Assembly: GCA_023052935.1 (NCBI GenBank)
Contig: CM041292.1
Span: 148,180,439 to 148,244,438 of the forward strand
Length of the DNA: 64,000 nt
Direction of reading: 5' to 3'
From: Piezodorus guildinii
Lineage: Eukaryota > Arthropoda > Insecta > Hemiptera > Pentatomidae
Shown in pieces: positions 1-11,759 of this stretch (position 1 is the stretch's first letter; every line of letters starts with the position of its first letter). The notes beneath the pieces are model-generated. The model worked only from the letters and a program-made list of their open reading frames with translations, searched no databases and was not told where the DNA came from. The position numbers were made by a program, and so were the translations under genes.

Positions 1-779
1 GCATATATCAGAAATATCACCAACTGAAAATCGGAAAAGGGTTGTAAAATGTCACGAAAATGATAATAAAATGTTTATTTTTCTTAATGACGTGTTCTTG
101 TAATAGATGATATGATATTATCTTGGTTTCAAACATAATTATTAAAAATTTCTTAGCATCTTGGTAAAACACAAATACAGATATAAATTAATCGCATTTT
201 TGAATGTGTAAACGCCATGGTTAAAGTTGCATCAAATATTCTCCTTTTTGTGTTTCAACATTAAAATATTAGGCTTTTATAATTAAATAAAAAATAAGTT
301 ATTGTTCATATTTATTTATACATTACAGTTCATACTTAAACTGATACATATGATGATTTTCATTTATATTTCTTACAATTTTTACACTTCATTATTTTGA
401 TTCCTTTAACCAAAGGCCATTTTACACAAGGTATTTAAAAATCCTTAAGGTAGGATCAATGGAATACGTTACCAATGTTTGGTAGTGGGTATATCTTTCC
501 GGTTATAAGTATATATTGTAAACAAAATTGGCTATTTTAACAAATCATGCAGTTATTTTGGCACTCGCTATTACTTCACAAGTTACAATGATGAATGAAC
601 TCTGTAATCACTATGGTCATTGTCCTAGGTAGTGGACAGATTGTCATACTTTGTCACAATCAAGGACAGATAAATAAATTAAATTATTCGATAAATAAAT
701 AAAAAAAATAAATAATAAGGCAAATTGAAAATGCATATAAAGATATGCAAATATCGCTTAAAAATTTCCCCAACAGAAA
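1..779. other. 3' flank of UGT copy 1
   Basis: AT-rich noncoding sequence downstream of the copy 1 stop codon. It resembles the 3' flanks of copy 2 (about 12700-13700 and 14200-14540) and copy 3 (about 30000-30440 plus 36210-36816), so it belongs to the duplicated unit. Around 595-690 it carries the block shared by all copies, with a TGACAG-A-CTGTCA-like palindrome that is imperfect here. I see no gene. Confidence 0.6.
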
Positions 780-3700
780 TCAACTCCTCTTTTCTTTTCT
801 TGGGGTAGATATCCCTTTCAAAATCCTTGCCAAAATCTTAGTTGCCTTCCATGCTACGATGACAACCGCTAAGAATGCAGCAATTATGAACAAGGTGACA
901 TCTATGAGGTGGAGCTGGATGTATGACAAGCTGAGAGCTCTTGGTTTAAGAACGTCTGGATACTTTATCACATGCTCTATCCAGAACACAGCTTCGTCCA
1001 GAGGTTCCACTGCTCTGTCGCGGAATATTTCGGATCTTCTTGCCATTTTTTCTTTATATCTGAAAATGTATATTACTATTATTAATTTTAAAATAAAAAA
1101 AGAGTTCTGATATTAGAAATTTTACTGCAGAAACCGTTTTTGATATGTTACAATTAGGACACCAAAAACGTAACAACACCTTTTTGCTTTTTCTTACAAC
1201 TTCACGCAACGAATTCCTAATATTTCTCTCCATCATAGCTAATGAAGAAAGTATTCTTTATTCAGTGATGGTACAAGATGTATTGAACCATGTGTCTCAT
1301 AAATATAAAACTTTCACTTTTTCAACATCTCTTTCTCTACTGTATAATCCATCTGGCAAGCATAACACCTCCCATCTTGATATATGTATGACAATTTCAT
1401 ATTTTTATACGAGAAATATAAAATATCAACTAAGTCTTTGGTCCCCCAAAACATAAAGAACTATTAATTTAAACGATGCACCTATAATGTTTTAATTGAT
1501 ATGTTGCTTACGTTTTATTCGATAAAACTTCCTTCACTATTTTTGATACATGATCATAATTTATCTCGTCAAGCTTCAGCATTTTTCCAATGCCTGCTTC
1601 TTCGACGAAGCGGAAATTCTTCGGCTGGTCTCCGAAGAAGGGTATTCCTATCACTGGGACTCCAAAGTGTACAGCTTCTACAAGGCTGAGATAGCCACCA
1701 TGAGTAATGAAGAGAACGGTGTTATTGTGCGCTGAGAAAAAAAATCAGTAACAGTTATTACTAAGCATATAAGATCAAAATGAAAACTTATAAATTATAG
1801 TGTCAATATATTTTTAAGGCTATGCTGATAGTAGTACAGTTAGTACCATCCATCTTCTATTATTTGAATACCTTTTTCAGAATAGAATAAAAAGCTATTA
1901 AAATTCATTAAAAGATACAGACATACAAATTTAAAACTTACCCAGGACATCTTGCTGTGGATACCATTTCTCCAGATGAATATTTTTCGGAAGTATTCCA
2001 TCATATGTTGCTTTCTCCCACTTCATAAGAACCTTTTGAGGTACCTCTTCGAAGACTTTTACGAATGTTGTGAGTAGTTCTCTGATAGTAGGATCTGACA
2101 CATTTATATTAGATCCGAGAGAAAAGTAAATGACACCGTTGACTGCATCGTCCATAAATGTTTGCACTTTCTATGAAAAAAGAACACAACAATGCTAGAT
2201 AGTTTGTATATGACATTTTTTAAACATATAATAAATAAATATTTGACACAAATATAGTTATAGATAGGTAGCTTGTCAAAAATATTTCTGACCAAAGGAA
2301 GAAATATGCGTATTAAGAAAAAAAAAAAAGATACATATATATATTTTACGGCCAGCTGTATAAAGCGCGAAGAACTATTTTCCAATTACCGCTTTTCGTT
2401 CACGGATGCTTCTAAATCGAATTCCGAAGTCGGTTGTACTGTTGGCTCTATGGGCTTTATTTGTACTGAAAATTTTCTATTATAACCAAACAGTTTATAC
2501 ACTGGAGAGCTCTACTCAACCTGGAAAGCCATGAAAATCATAATAAAACACGACCACCAACATTATCTGATTGTAACAGATTCCATAAGGTTTCTTAATT
2601 CAATAGATAATAGGAACTCAAAAGAAGCTTTGATTCAAAGAATCCAGATTCTCGAGGAAGAATACAAAAGTATAGGTAAAACAATAACTTTTTTGTGGGT
2701 CCCTTCTCACTTCGGCATAGTAAGTAACGAGGACGCTGACAAAGCGGCTTATAATGCAAGGACGGACCCTGGAAGGGAAGTGAGACGTGTCAACAGGACG
2801 ACTACATCAGACTGGTAAAGAAGAAAAGAATTTATACATCATGGGCTACTGAGAGGAGAAGAATAAAAGAAAAATTCGGAAATCTTATAGACACTCCAGG
2901 GATATGGGTAACCTCAAAGAGGAAAAACCAACGCGAAGAAGTGGTTCTGGCCAGGATAAGTAGTAGTAGTGAGTACAAAGCACTCACACATTACCCATTT
3001 GACCTGCAGGACTTGCGAGGCATCTCTGACGGTGGAGTACATCATCCTACAACAGAATCCTGAATTAACACCAGGTTAGAAATAGCTCTCGGTGACAGTG
3101 AAACAAGCGTTCAAAAACTACTTAAGTTCTATAAAAATGTCAAATCTTTAGTCTGATTTATAATATAATTGCTTTCAACCAAAAACTTTTTTTTTGTCTT
3201 ATAAATGATATTTTATTAAAAATGTTGTACTAAAAAGATGAAAACAAACAATTATGTATATAGCTAATGACCCTTAAAGAGAAGATGATTTGTTTAAATA
3301 AATAAATAAAATATATGCTTTTTTCCTTTTAACCTGTCATAACATACGTCAAAACGCTAGCCAAACGTTTGTGGCGAGGATGGTCCAGCGGCACTTCTTT
3401 CTTTTAAGCAGCTTTGCAAGGGGCTCGGGGGTGTGGTTCGGGAACCAGCAAATTTTTACTCCTCCACGGAGCTTGTCAAGCATGTTTTACATCATTAATT
3501 ACTTTTTTTACCAAGGCAAACAAAAATCCAATAAGTATTAATCTGACAATAATAATTTAAGGAGAGTAATGCTTGTTTAAATATTATAAAATGAATCATA
3601 TTATTCAATACATGAACTAATGGTTTAGGTGTATACTATTATTTAACAACATCAATGAAGACTTGATCAGACTATTCTACTGACTAATCAGACTTATGTT

Positions 3701-6224
3701 TTTGTATCTCCTTCATCATACAACAAAAATGAAACAGATGTGACAATAACAAAAACAAATTATGCAACAGTTCAGACCTTGCAACTTCTTACACCTTTTG
3801 AGGTATTTTAATATGGACATGTTTAAGTTCACTGCATGTGAATGGTGCAACTCTAGGCATTCGCGAAAAACTTCACTCACAAACTTCAATCTTTCAATCC
3901 ACGTTTCAAGAATATGATTGGTCAAGACCCCTTCTCTCGACGAGGGAGATCTGTCCATGGATGTGCCTACACTTCACCGTTTGAAGCGAAGTGCCACAGA
4001 CTTTCGCCGGAGGACGGAGTTCTGATATTTGATTAATCGGATCAGCTTGGAGAATATTTTATTCACTCATTGTTTTTGAATAAATGAGACGTTGAAAAGT
4101 TAACATAAACAACCAAATTAACTTAAAAATCATTTACACTTCTCTATTCTCTAGTACGTTTCCGAATTGGAAAGTTGAAAATGGAATCCATTCCCACCGA
4201 AATGCGCTAATTTGACAAAGTCTAAGGAATAGACCGTAAGAGATAAGAACCTGAACACTTGTAGATAAATCTTTTGAGATTATTCGAAAGTAGAACAGAG
4301 CTAAGGTCACCTTCAGAGGATGGAATATGAAAGAGCTACAATAATAACGTACCGCATGTGGTTGGAAGCAGTCCAAGAGAGTGGTCATACTACTCTTGGA
4401 AATATCAAGTTAATGAGGAGTTTGAAAAGAATGGTCTAGATCGGAGCATGAGGAGAGTGTTCATCTAATGAAAGAGTCAACCATTTCAGAAATTACTAGT
4501 TATCAACCTCGAATTGCGGTAATAATCATCACATTGAAACATTATGATGATAATGTTTATTTAAAAAAAAAAAAAAAAAAAACAGAACCACGACCACGAA
4601 GGGTCATATACTTAATACTTGTTGAGAACGTGATTAGGTCTAGATCACGCTCAACTTCCAGGTTTTTCCTTTTAATTGTTGGATACCCACTTTATAGAGA
4701 TAGGGTCTGTCCCAGGAGCATATCCATACCACAAAGTCGCTCAACGGCTGAAGTAACAGAACAAATAATTGGGTATTAGCCGGGGTTTGATACTGGGATA
4801 CACAGAATATTAGACAAGTGTTCGACCCACTAGACCACTCCGCTCCCTTATGATGTTTATTAGTTTAACAAAAAAGAGGGTACCTTAGGTAATGGTTTCC
4901 TGGGTGTGATAGTTACACCAGCAATGTCCTTCCTATGCGGTGGCTTCGGCACGGGGTAACCCACGACGTTATGGTAATTCGCCAGTACGAGACTCCTGTT
5001 AGTGAGCAATTGCATTAATGGAGGCCTGCTCTCGTGCTCTGTGTAGTTGAAGTACTTGTCGACCATTCTCTCCAGTTGGTTCATGCAATAGTACCCTCCA
5101 ATGGTGGACACTGCGTACACGTACGTATTGTACACTCTCTGCCAGAAGTTCATATTCGGTGTCAACTCAGCCTTAAAGTCGATTTGATATGAAGGATTAT
5201 CTGGAAGTCCTGTCATTTCGTTCATCCATGCGGAGTCAGCTGTAATACGAATAAATAAGGAGAGTGTTAGAGGATAGCAAGTAGAAAAGTATTCATTATA
5301 TATATTAAAAACTATATCGCTAAACTGAAACATTTGATAGAAAAGGAACAAGCTATGAAAAATATTTGCAAAGAGAGCTGATAGGTGTCTGTAAAAAATG
5401 GAAAAGTGATGAAGAGTCTAAATAACATGCGGAAAGTAAATCTTTTCAGAATTACTGTGATTTTTAGAACTTGATGCAGATAATGGTTATTCAATAATGG
5501 GCTAGAAAAGTGTTTATATTTCAATTTAATATTTATTAATTAGCAGCGAGACAAGTTCAGGCTCCGTTGTAAGAGCTCATTATCATAATTTTGTAGACAC
5601 TACTTCTATCTAAGACTGTATTCAAACATAGGTAAATAAAATAATAAATTAAGATCCAATTAAAATGAGTCATTTCTTACCTAAAGAAACAATCTCAATT
5701 CCTACAGCATTGAACTTGTGTATAAAAGCTGATAGGTATTCCTGAATGACCAATGATTCAACCAACACAGCATCGAACTTCTCATCTGAGTGAATCAGCT
5801 TCTGCACCGTCGGACTTCCCAAAATGAATGGTGCGAAAGTAAAAGTAATTTTGTTTATATTTTTAACATTTTCCAAGACACTAGTGTTGACCAAATCCAT
5901 CACATTTACGGTAGCTGTTAAATAAATAGAAATTAGAGATATTTAGGTAGAGTTTGTTAAAACGTTATAAAGAATTTCACACTTTAGTTTACAGTGAATG
6001 TTAGGCAATTCGCTGGATAAATCCACCTGCACAATCCCAGGTGGAACAGTTCCTTCGAAAGGGTACCCCGTGTAGTAGACTACCTCGTGGCCTCTCCTGC
6101 CCAGCGCTGCCATGACCGGCCTGAAGACATAGTGGTGCGATTTAGCTGCTACCGGAAAGAATGCCAAGATCCTGGCAGCTTCACTGTATCCCACCAACAG
6201 CGAAGTCAGTATCCAGAGTTTCAT
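780..6224 (-). CDS. UDP-glycosyltransferase, copy 1, complete six-exon gene
   Basis: Coding exons are 6224-5993, 5914-5681, 5239-4884, 2170-1942, 1731-1512 and 1059-780. They total 1551 nt and 516 residues, the usual insect UGT length, with GT-AG borders and phases 1,1,0,1,2. Exon 1 starts with a signal peptide (MKLWILTSLLVGYSEA) and holds the catalytic SHH motif near residue 30. Exon 2 covers the variable acceptor-binding region. Exon 4 has VIYFSLGSN and exon 5 the UGT signature core FITHGG...GVPVIGIPFFGDQ. Exon 6 encodes a transmembrane helix and a lysine-rich tail ending KEKRS, which fits KXKXX ER retrieval. Family knowledge: such enzymes transfer a sugar from a UDP-sugar to lipophilic acceptors in the ER lumen. 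The acceptor cannot be read from sequence. The start was chosen because the same ATG follows a conserved acceptor in three copies. This is the only complete open copy in the window. Confidence 0.93.
2345..3312 (+). mobile_element. 5'-truncated LINE fragment with RNase H domain
   Basis: This lies in intron 3 of copy 1, in the opposite orientation. Translated pieces show RNase H acidic motifs in order: FTDAS near 2399, GELYSTWKAM near 2500, VTDSIRFLN near 2570 and a VPSHFGIVSNEDADKAA stretch near 2700. The reading frame breaks before 2531 and ends at 2816, and a degenerate tail continues to an AATAAATAAATAAA run near 3300. This is the 3' end of a non-LTR retrotransposon of an RNase H-bearing clade. 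No endonuclease or reverse transcriptase remains. Confidence 0.7.
4240..4500. other. Intron block conserved between UGT copies
   Basis: This part of intron 3 aligns by eye with 39248-39530 in copy 3 and 62861-63180 in copy 5. Shared words include a GGTCACNTTC-type stretch followed by GGATGGAATATGAAAGAGCTAC-like sequence. No open frame persists on either strand in this copy. It is either an old repeat present before the duplications or a constrained intronic element. Confidence 0.45.
4562..4852 (-). mobile_element. tRNA-derived SINE, family 2
   Basis: Read on the minus strand, the head begins near 4850 with GGAGCGGAGTGGTCTAGTGG (box A-like). A box B-like GTATCAAACCC follows. The body ends in a poly-A run on the plus strand (poly-T on the element strand). 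It is flanked by the 9-bp direct repeat ATGTTTATT at 4553-4561 and 4853-4861. The insertion sits just upstream of the exon 3 donor of copy 1 and is absent at the same point in copies 2 and 3. A truncated relative lies at 36299-36445. Confidence 0.7.
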
Positions 6225-8529
6225 TGCATGAGGTAGTCTGCAAGTATAATGTTGAAATAAATTTACTATAGACTATCTGTAATATCAAAAGCGACAAGCA
6301 CCAAGATGATATATAAATTAAGAAGTACGTGGTAGTGCGGAAATAAAAAAGCGATATATCCAGAAGCTCGATGAATGTGGGCCTTTGAGAAGGTGCAGTA
6401 GTCTAGCTATAGGATGTCTCTTGATTAGCTGTTAAAAAGGCGGTGTGGGAGATTGGACTACTGGGTGAACGAGTCATGTTATCCAAGGTCTGATGCAGTG
6501 TGTGCGGCTGCCACGGATACTCGAAAAAAAACTCAATAAAATCTTGGTTCAAAGCAAGGTACAAGACGAGGGGTAAAAGATTATTGGTATACTAGAAGAG
6601 AGAGGAAGCGATTGCAGTTTATAAAAAATTGTGGGAAGGGTAGAAAGATCTTGGATGAAAGAAGACGAAATGAAATCTGAACATTCTACAGGAGAGTAAA
6701 TAAGAGCAAAAAGTCTTTCCAACTCAGGGCGGAATAATGTTAAAAAATCCCGTTTACTTAAAGTACATCTTAAATGAAGATGTGGAAAACCCAGACGTAT
6801 TCAGGATTTCAGGTTTTGAGCACGATATTGTACCTCCAGATCTGCCTTAACTTGTAACGAGGTTTGATGATGCCACTTATAGATTGAACAATAACAGTAA
6901 CTAAGAGGGAGGGGGAGTTGTAAGCAGTGAAAAACAGAATATCCCTTAAAACCAGACAGATACCCATGAAAGAAAACAAACGTATTGCGGCATCAGCAAA
7001 CACCTGTGAAGATTCGCTACCACCTTTACAATCGTGGAAAAAACAGTGGAGACAGTGAAATTTATGGTCTTTATGGGGAGATGCACATAATGGGATTTAT
7101 TAAATCAGAAAGACTACGTTCGGTAGAACATATGGCCTTGATGTCAAAAGAAGCAATTCCTAAACAGTTTATGGGAATTGATACAATTGGAAATCCTTAA
7201 AAGGATGACTCCATCGAACAATGGGAAGCTCGACTTTGAAACTGGAATGCTCGGGACCTGATCCACACCCGAAACAGGAGAGCTACAGCACTGAGAAACC
7301 TGACAAAGGCTTTTTGAGGAGGCCAAGGACCACATCATTCTATAGAGCCAAGAAGTAAGTGTGCATAGGATAAAGTAAACAAATAATACATTCAATCATA
7401 ACCAGTTCTAAAAACGCTGCAAATTATTGCACAATGGTTTATCATGTCCAAATAACCATATTATTATTCTAAAGAACTGTTTATATAGTTGTATACAAAG
7501 TACAAATACCAATATTAAAATATAACTCTTAATATAGCTGTTGCTTGCAATTAAGTAATATAAAAAGCAATAATAATAATTCAAAGGATAATAGCATATC
7601 ACTACAGCTAGCTGATTTCAAAACGCAAATCTATGCTAGTTGTTAGACAATTTCAATAGTTAATTTTTGATTTTGTCAAAAATATAGACAAAATACCTAT
7701 CGAATAGCACTAAAACCAAAGTAGTTGGTTTAGTTAAAAAAATCAATAGTAATTGATATTAATTAATTAAATTTTTGGTATTTATTTATTTAATTATTAG
7801 GAAACACGGATTTTTTTTAATTTCGTTATTAGGATCTTGAAACGTAAGCTCTCAAATTTTGAAGAGGAGAGGTAATTTTTTTTTGTTTATCGTGCTTCAC
7901 TGATTTAAAACTTACATACTTTTCTCTATAGTCAAAAATAACTGAGCTATGAGCGAATTTTGGTGTAAAATTTCAATTGTTTTATTTTATTTTTCTCTTT
8001 TATATAGTTATTTGCGGCATTTCGATTAAAAAACCCTAATGAATTTTCTCTCTCGAAAATAACTGAGTTATTGAATTAAATCCCTTATCATCGCCCGCTA
8101 TTTTAAAAATAACCAGCTGATATCAACGTCTAGCTGTTAGGATCATCGTTGCATAGAATAGTATTTTCGTAGCGGATTTCAAAACAATTGGTTCTGTTGT
8201 TTTGGATAAATGCCGCGGACGGCGGACAATCGGATTTTTTAAATTCGTTATTCGGTTTCCAAGCATTTTGAAACGTAAGCTCAATTTTTTGGCTATTACA
8301 AAGGTTGATTATTGAAAATAATCAACTGAATAAATGAGAAAATATGGCATGTATGGTTAAATCCAACAACTTGAACTGATATGTGGCTTATTGAAAATTT
8401 TCACTATTACCAGTAGAAATTAGTTACTTTCAGCTCTCAATTTAAGTTTTAGTCTGATTAATTTGTGATGATATCACCATATAGCCAACATTGATAATGG
8501 GCTATATCTGCATTTAAACACATATAATA

Positions 8530-8815
8530 AGGGATCACTTGTAGCTGGGTGGCTAGCGTAACAGCCTCCCATGCTAAAGGTCACGGGTTCAAAGCCGCAG
8601 GTGGTCCTAGGATTTTTTAATGGGAGTAAAAAATCCTTAGTTACGCCGTCCTTCGGAGGGGACGTTAAAAGGTGGTCCCGAGCCTGTGCGATGTCAGGTA
8701 CTCGTTAAAGATCCCTATCCTAATAAAACCTAGATAGGCAAAATTTAGGACTCCCACTGTAGCATCGTCCGATTAGCCATAGTAGCATAAAGTGACGTTA
8801 AATAAATAAACAAAC
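8530..8815 (+). mobile_element. tRNA-derived SINE, family 1, copy A
   Basis: The head carries box A-like TAGCTGGGTGGCTAGCG and a box B-like GGGTTCAAA element. A body shared with four other copies follows, then an (AAAC)n tail. A 14-bp target duplication, AAACACATATAATA, flanks it at 8516-8529 and 8816-8829. It differs from copy C (16665-16952) at only a few positions, so both are young. It lies in the 5' UTR intron of UGT copy 1. Confidence 0.88.
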
Positions 8816-9259
8816 AAACACATATAATATATAACATTGTTTGGAAATCACAATAAGGTATCTGTAACACAAGGACACGGAGGTCATATCTCCTTAGCAA
8901 CCACATGCATTGACGCCACACATTCATTCGTTTTCCAAGATAAATTTAATTAGAAACGATAAAATATGCTTGTAGAAACGGCAACCAAAGTTCCCTTCTT
9001 CCTACACTCTACATGAATTGTTTAAATACTCGTAAAGTATAATAGATATAACGCTTATTCATGCCCTAAACATCCAACAGACCGGCAGATAAATCCATTG
9101 GGATCAAAAAAGTTGGGATAAATGGAATTGACCAGAACACAGGCTTAACGAGTATAAAGGGAGAGATCAAATGACCATAAACAATGAAAATGATTATCAT
9201 CCAGGTTTCCCAGTTTTATAACACTTTGGGATTAACGTGATTTCAACCAATTTAGAAAT

Positions 9260-9545
9260 GGGGGTCACCTGTAGCAGGGTGGCTGGCATAACAGCCATCT
9301 ATGCCAAAGGTCATGGATTCAGACCCGCAGGTGGTCCTACGATTATTTAATGGGAGTTAAAAATCCTTAGTTATGCCGTCCTTCGGTGGGGACGTAAAAT
9401 AGTGTTCCCGGGCCTGTGCGATATCAGGTACTCGTTAAACAGCCCTATCCTAATTAAGCCTGGATGGTCAAAATTCAGGACTCCTACTGTGGTATTGTCT
9501 GATTATCCACAGAAGCATAAAGTTACGTTAAAAGAACAAACTAAA
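9260..9545 (+). mobile_element. tRNA-derived SINE, family 1, copy B (older)
   Basis: Head and body match copy A over the full length but with many substitutions, including in both promoter boxes (GGATTCAGACC for box B). The tail is degenerate. It inserted earlier than copies A and C, into the same intron. Confidence 0.8.
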
Positions 9546-10353
9546 CAATGAACAACAAACTAAAGACGCCCGTAATTAACAATGAATCACCTTGACGACC
9601 AGTAAACACTATCATGCTCCTACAAACAATGAAGTATTTCTTTATCGTCTAATTTCTGTATCTTAATTTTGAGCACAATTGAGAATCTTAAAAGAAAAAG
9701 ACTTAAGATCTCAGAATAACATTATTATGATTATCAATAGTTCAAGGTTAAAATATATCTCATTATCATTAAAATAGATTAGGATTGAAAAGAGAATATC
9801 AGAACGTACATAAATATTTTATCTTAAACCTTATCAATTTTATCTCTGTGAAAATAGACATGAATGAATAATTTACTCTCAGGCTTATCAATTCTTTAAA
9901 AAAAAAAATAATAAATTACGTAAATTTTCAAAAGTTCAGTATCCAAAAATCCTTTACCTCTATTTTTATTTCATATTATTATAATTTTATATATATGAAT
10001 TATATTTTTTGCTATATTTACAAACACTGTTAGACTTTTCTATGAAACCATACAACGGTTGCTGTTAATATAATTATATACATTATCATATTTTTGGTTT
10101 AATAGAAAAAAAATGATCCACAGCTTTTTTATTCATGAAACTTTAGAGAATAATTCGTAATAAAATCATTTAAATAAAAAATGTTGAGTGGCAAGATCTG
10201 GACGACATTGAATGGATTGACCCATATTTGTTTTTAATACAACATTTTGTAAAAACTTTCAGTTTATATGCATATACACAGAAATGTAGTTATAAAGTTA
10301 TAAACTTTATAAGTAGTTTCAAACGATATGACAAATTGAATATATTCACTCAC

Positions 10354-10442
10354 CTGTTCCAAGAAGTTATATCCTTACTTTGCTGAAGGGACCAATCAAC
10401 TAAAGGAACGACGCAGCCTGAAGGTCGAGCGAAGAATCACTG
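10354..10442 (-). other. Noncoding first exon of UGT copy 1
   Basis: The block resembles 24775-24848 and 50222-50323, which sit at the matching place in copies 2 and 3. It ends in a strong donor, GGAACAG|GTGAGTG. The 5' end is inferred from the TCAGT initiators at 10439-10447. Shared sequence includes CTTCGCTCGA just after the start. Confidence 0.65.
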
Positions 10443-10470
10443 ACTGACGGTGGAGTGCTCTCCTTTAATA
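10439..10470 (-). promoter_or_regulatory. Core promoter of UGT copy 1
   Basis: TATTAAAG at 10463-10470 lies 26-30 bp upstream of two overlapping TCAGT initiators at 10439-10447 on the minus strand. This matches the usual arthropod TATA-Inr spacing. The arrangement is repeated in copy 3 and altered in copy 2. Upstream, ATAACATTCAAGGCT is conserved in all three. Confidence 0.6.
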
Positions 10471-10622
10471 CTAGTAAGCCTAGCCTTGAATGTTATTTAC
10501 TTGCTTACGAAAAAGCCGACACGAAAAAAAATTACATAAACACCATTTTATTTACAAATACATCTATATATTTGTATATATAATAAAATAAATCATGAGA
10601 ATAATAACTATGATGTTAAAAG

Positions 10623-10760
10623 TAGCTTTTATTTATTTATTTACTAGTAATGCTTGTTTATTCGTCTAATGTAAGTGTATGCTGCTGTGGAACGATCATA
10701 ATGGAACGATACTACAATGGGAGTCCTACATTTTGCCAATTCACGTTTACTTAGGATCGG
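10623..10760 (-). mobile_element. Degenerate family 1-like SINE tail
   Basis: On the minus strand the segment resembles the last part of family 1 (the GGACTCCCA...TAGCAT region and an AT-rich tail) and then diverges near 10750. It is probably an old or subfamily copy just upstream of the copy 1 promoter. Confidence 0.5.
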
Positions 10761-11274
10761 GAAAAGTTCCCCGAACAATAGTTAATGCTCCTTATTATGT
10801 CACCAACCATATCTTACACCAGGACCTAAATATTCCATATATTTTAGGATATACATATTCCATAAATAAATAAAAAATAGATAAATATTCCATAAAAATT
10901 TTGTAAATTCAATCAGAACCTTATCCATCACCCCAATGCGCTAGCTCAATCCCTGTCCAGCTCCACATATCCTTACTACCCCTCTAGAAGGTCGAAAAGG
11001 CAGTGGCCTTGAGACCTCTTGTAAACATGCATATTGGAGTTCTACCATTGCCTAGATTCTTCACTCACGTGCTGTATGCTTGATGATTGATATAGGTATG
11101 AGTGACTTCAATACATATTCTTATTGATTCTTTTTTTATATATGTATATTGTATTATTATTTTATAAATTTATGTGTGAATGTAATATGAATGTTTTACT
11201 TGATCACTATTAAAAATGTCCTAATTAAGACAGATTGTAATATAACTCATTAAAAATTGTTTCTGGAAAAAAAA

Positions 11275-11400
11275 AAAATTAGGATAGGCTAAGTAACTGT
11301 CATTGGGAGCACCTCTAATCGTCCCGTCCGCAGAATAATAACATAACTACGCGTATTTTAATCCCATTAAAAACCCTAGAACCAACAGCCAGGTTCACTT
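11275..11400 (-). mobile_element. Degenerate family 1-like SINE body
   Basis: On the minus strand it reads like the family 1 body: GGTTCTAGGGTTTTTAATGG, then a TAGTTATG...GGGACG stretch matching TAGTTACGCCGTCC...GGGGACG. The tRNA head is missing. Confidence 0.5.
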
Positions 11401-11451
11401 TTTGAGTTTTTAATTATATTTCAACGATCATTGATCTAACAATAAAAAATT

Positions 11452-11755
11452 GGGGGAGCCCGTGGCTGAGTAGCTAGCGCGCTATTCTCTCATGCTACAG
11501 GTTCTGAGTTCGAATCCCAGTCCCGACGGGGCTTTTATAAGGATGTAAAAAATGTGGATTCACTCACAACCTCTCCCCCGGGTATGTGAGACCCGTCAGC
11601 CAAGGGTGGCCACTCACAAAATTAGTCGTAGGGAGTGATGACCCTACAATAAAATGGCATCGTGATACGTTAGTGAAAACTCGCAGGAGTTTACACCGCG
11701 AGGCCCAGGGCCTACACGGCCTGTCGCGCCCATGGAAGTAGAATAAAAAAAAAAT
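11452..11755 (+). mobile_element. tRNA-derived SINE, family 3
   Basis: The head has box A-like GTGGCTGAGTAGCTAGCG and box B GAGTTCGAATCCC, about 45 nt apart. A unique body and an A-rich tail near 11745 follow. The second half recurs at 52446-52562, including the GGCCNNGGGCCTACANGG...TGTCGCGCC stretch. It lies between copy 1's promoter and copy 2's 3' flank. Confidence 0.75.
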
Positions 11756-11759
11756 TAAT

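Larger units (their letters stand above)
6225..10353 (-). other. 5' UTR intron of UGT copy 1 (with 13 nt of exon 1 UTR)
   Basis: Exon 1 begins at 6237 after an acceptor reading TTGCAG, so 6225-6237 is UTR. The rest is a 4.1-kb intron reaching the noncoding first exon at 10354. It holds two SINEs (8530-8815 and 9260-9545). A stretch near 7204-7380 matches 43311-43460 in copy 3, and an internal repeat occurs near 7800-7870 and 8216-8300. Sequence near 9061-9180 is the paralogous empty site for the Jockey insertion in copy 3. No coding sequence is recognisable. Confidence 0.65.

Noticed and set aside
745..1110. Plus-strand open frame opposite exon 6 of copy 1 (also 53443-53652 and 59336-59542)
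   Set aside because: It mirrors the minus-strand UGT exon, whose splice borders, length and protein motifs are clear. The antisense frames are a by-product.
3375..3480. tRNA-like sequence GGCGAGGATGGTCCAGCGG
   Set aside because: Box-like words are present, but no convincing acceptor or anticodon stems form. Possibly another SINE remnant.
7204..7380. LINE-like 3' end (AGGCCAAGGACCACATCATT)
   Set aside because: It recurs at 43415-43440 only because both lie in paralogous UGT introns. I could not link it to a reverse transcriptase.
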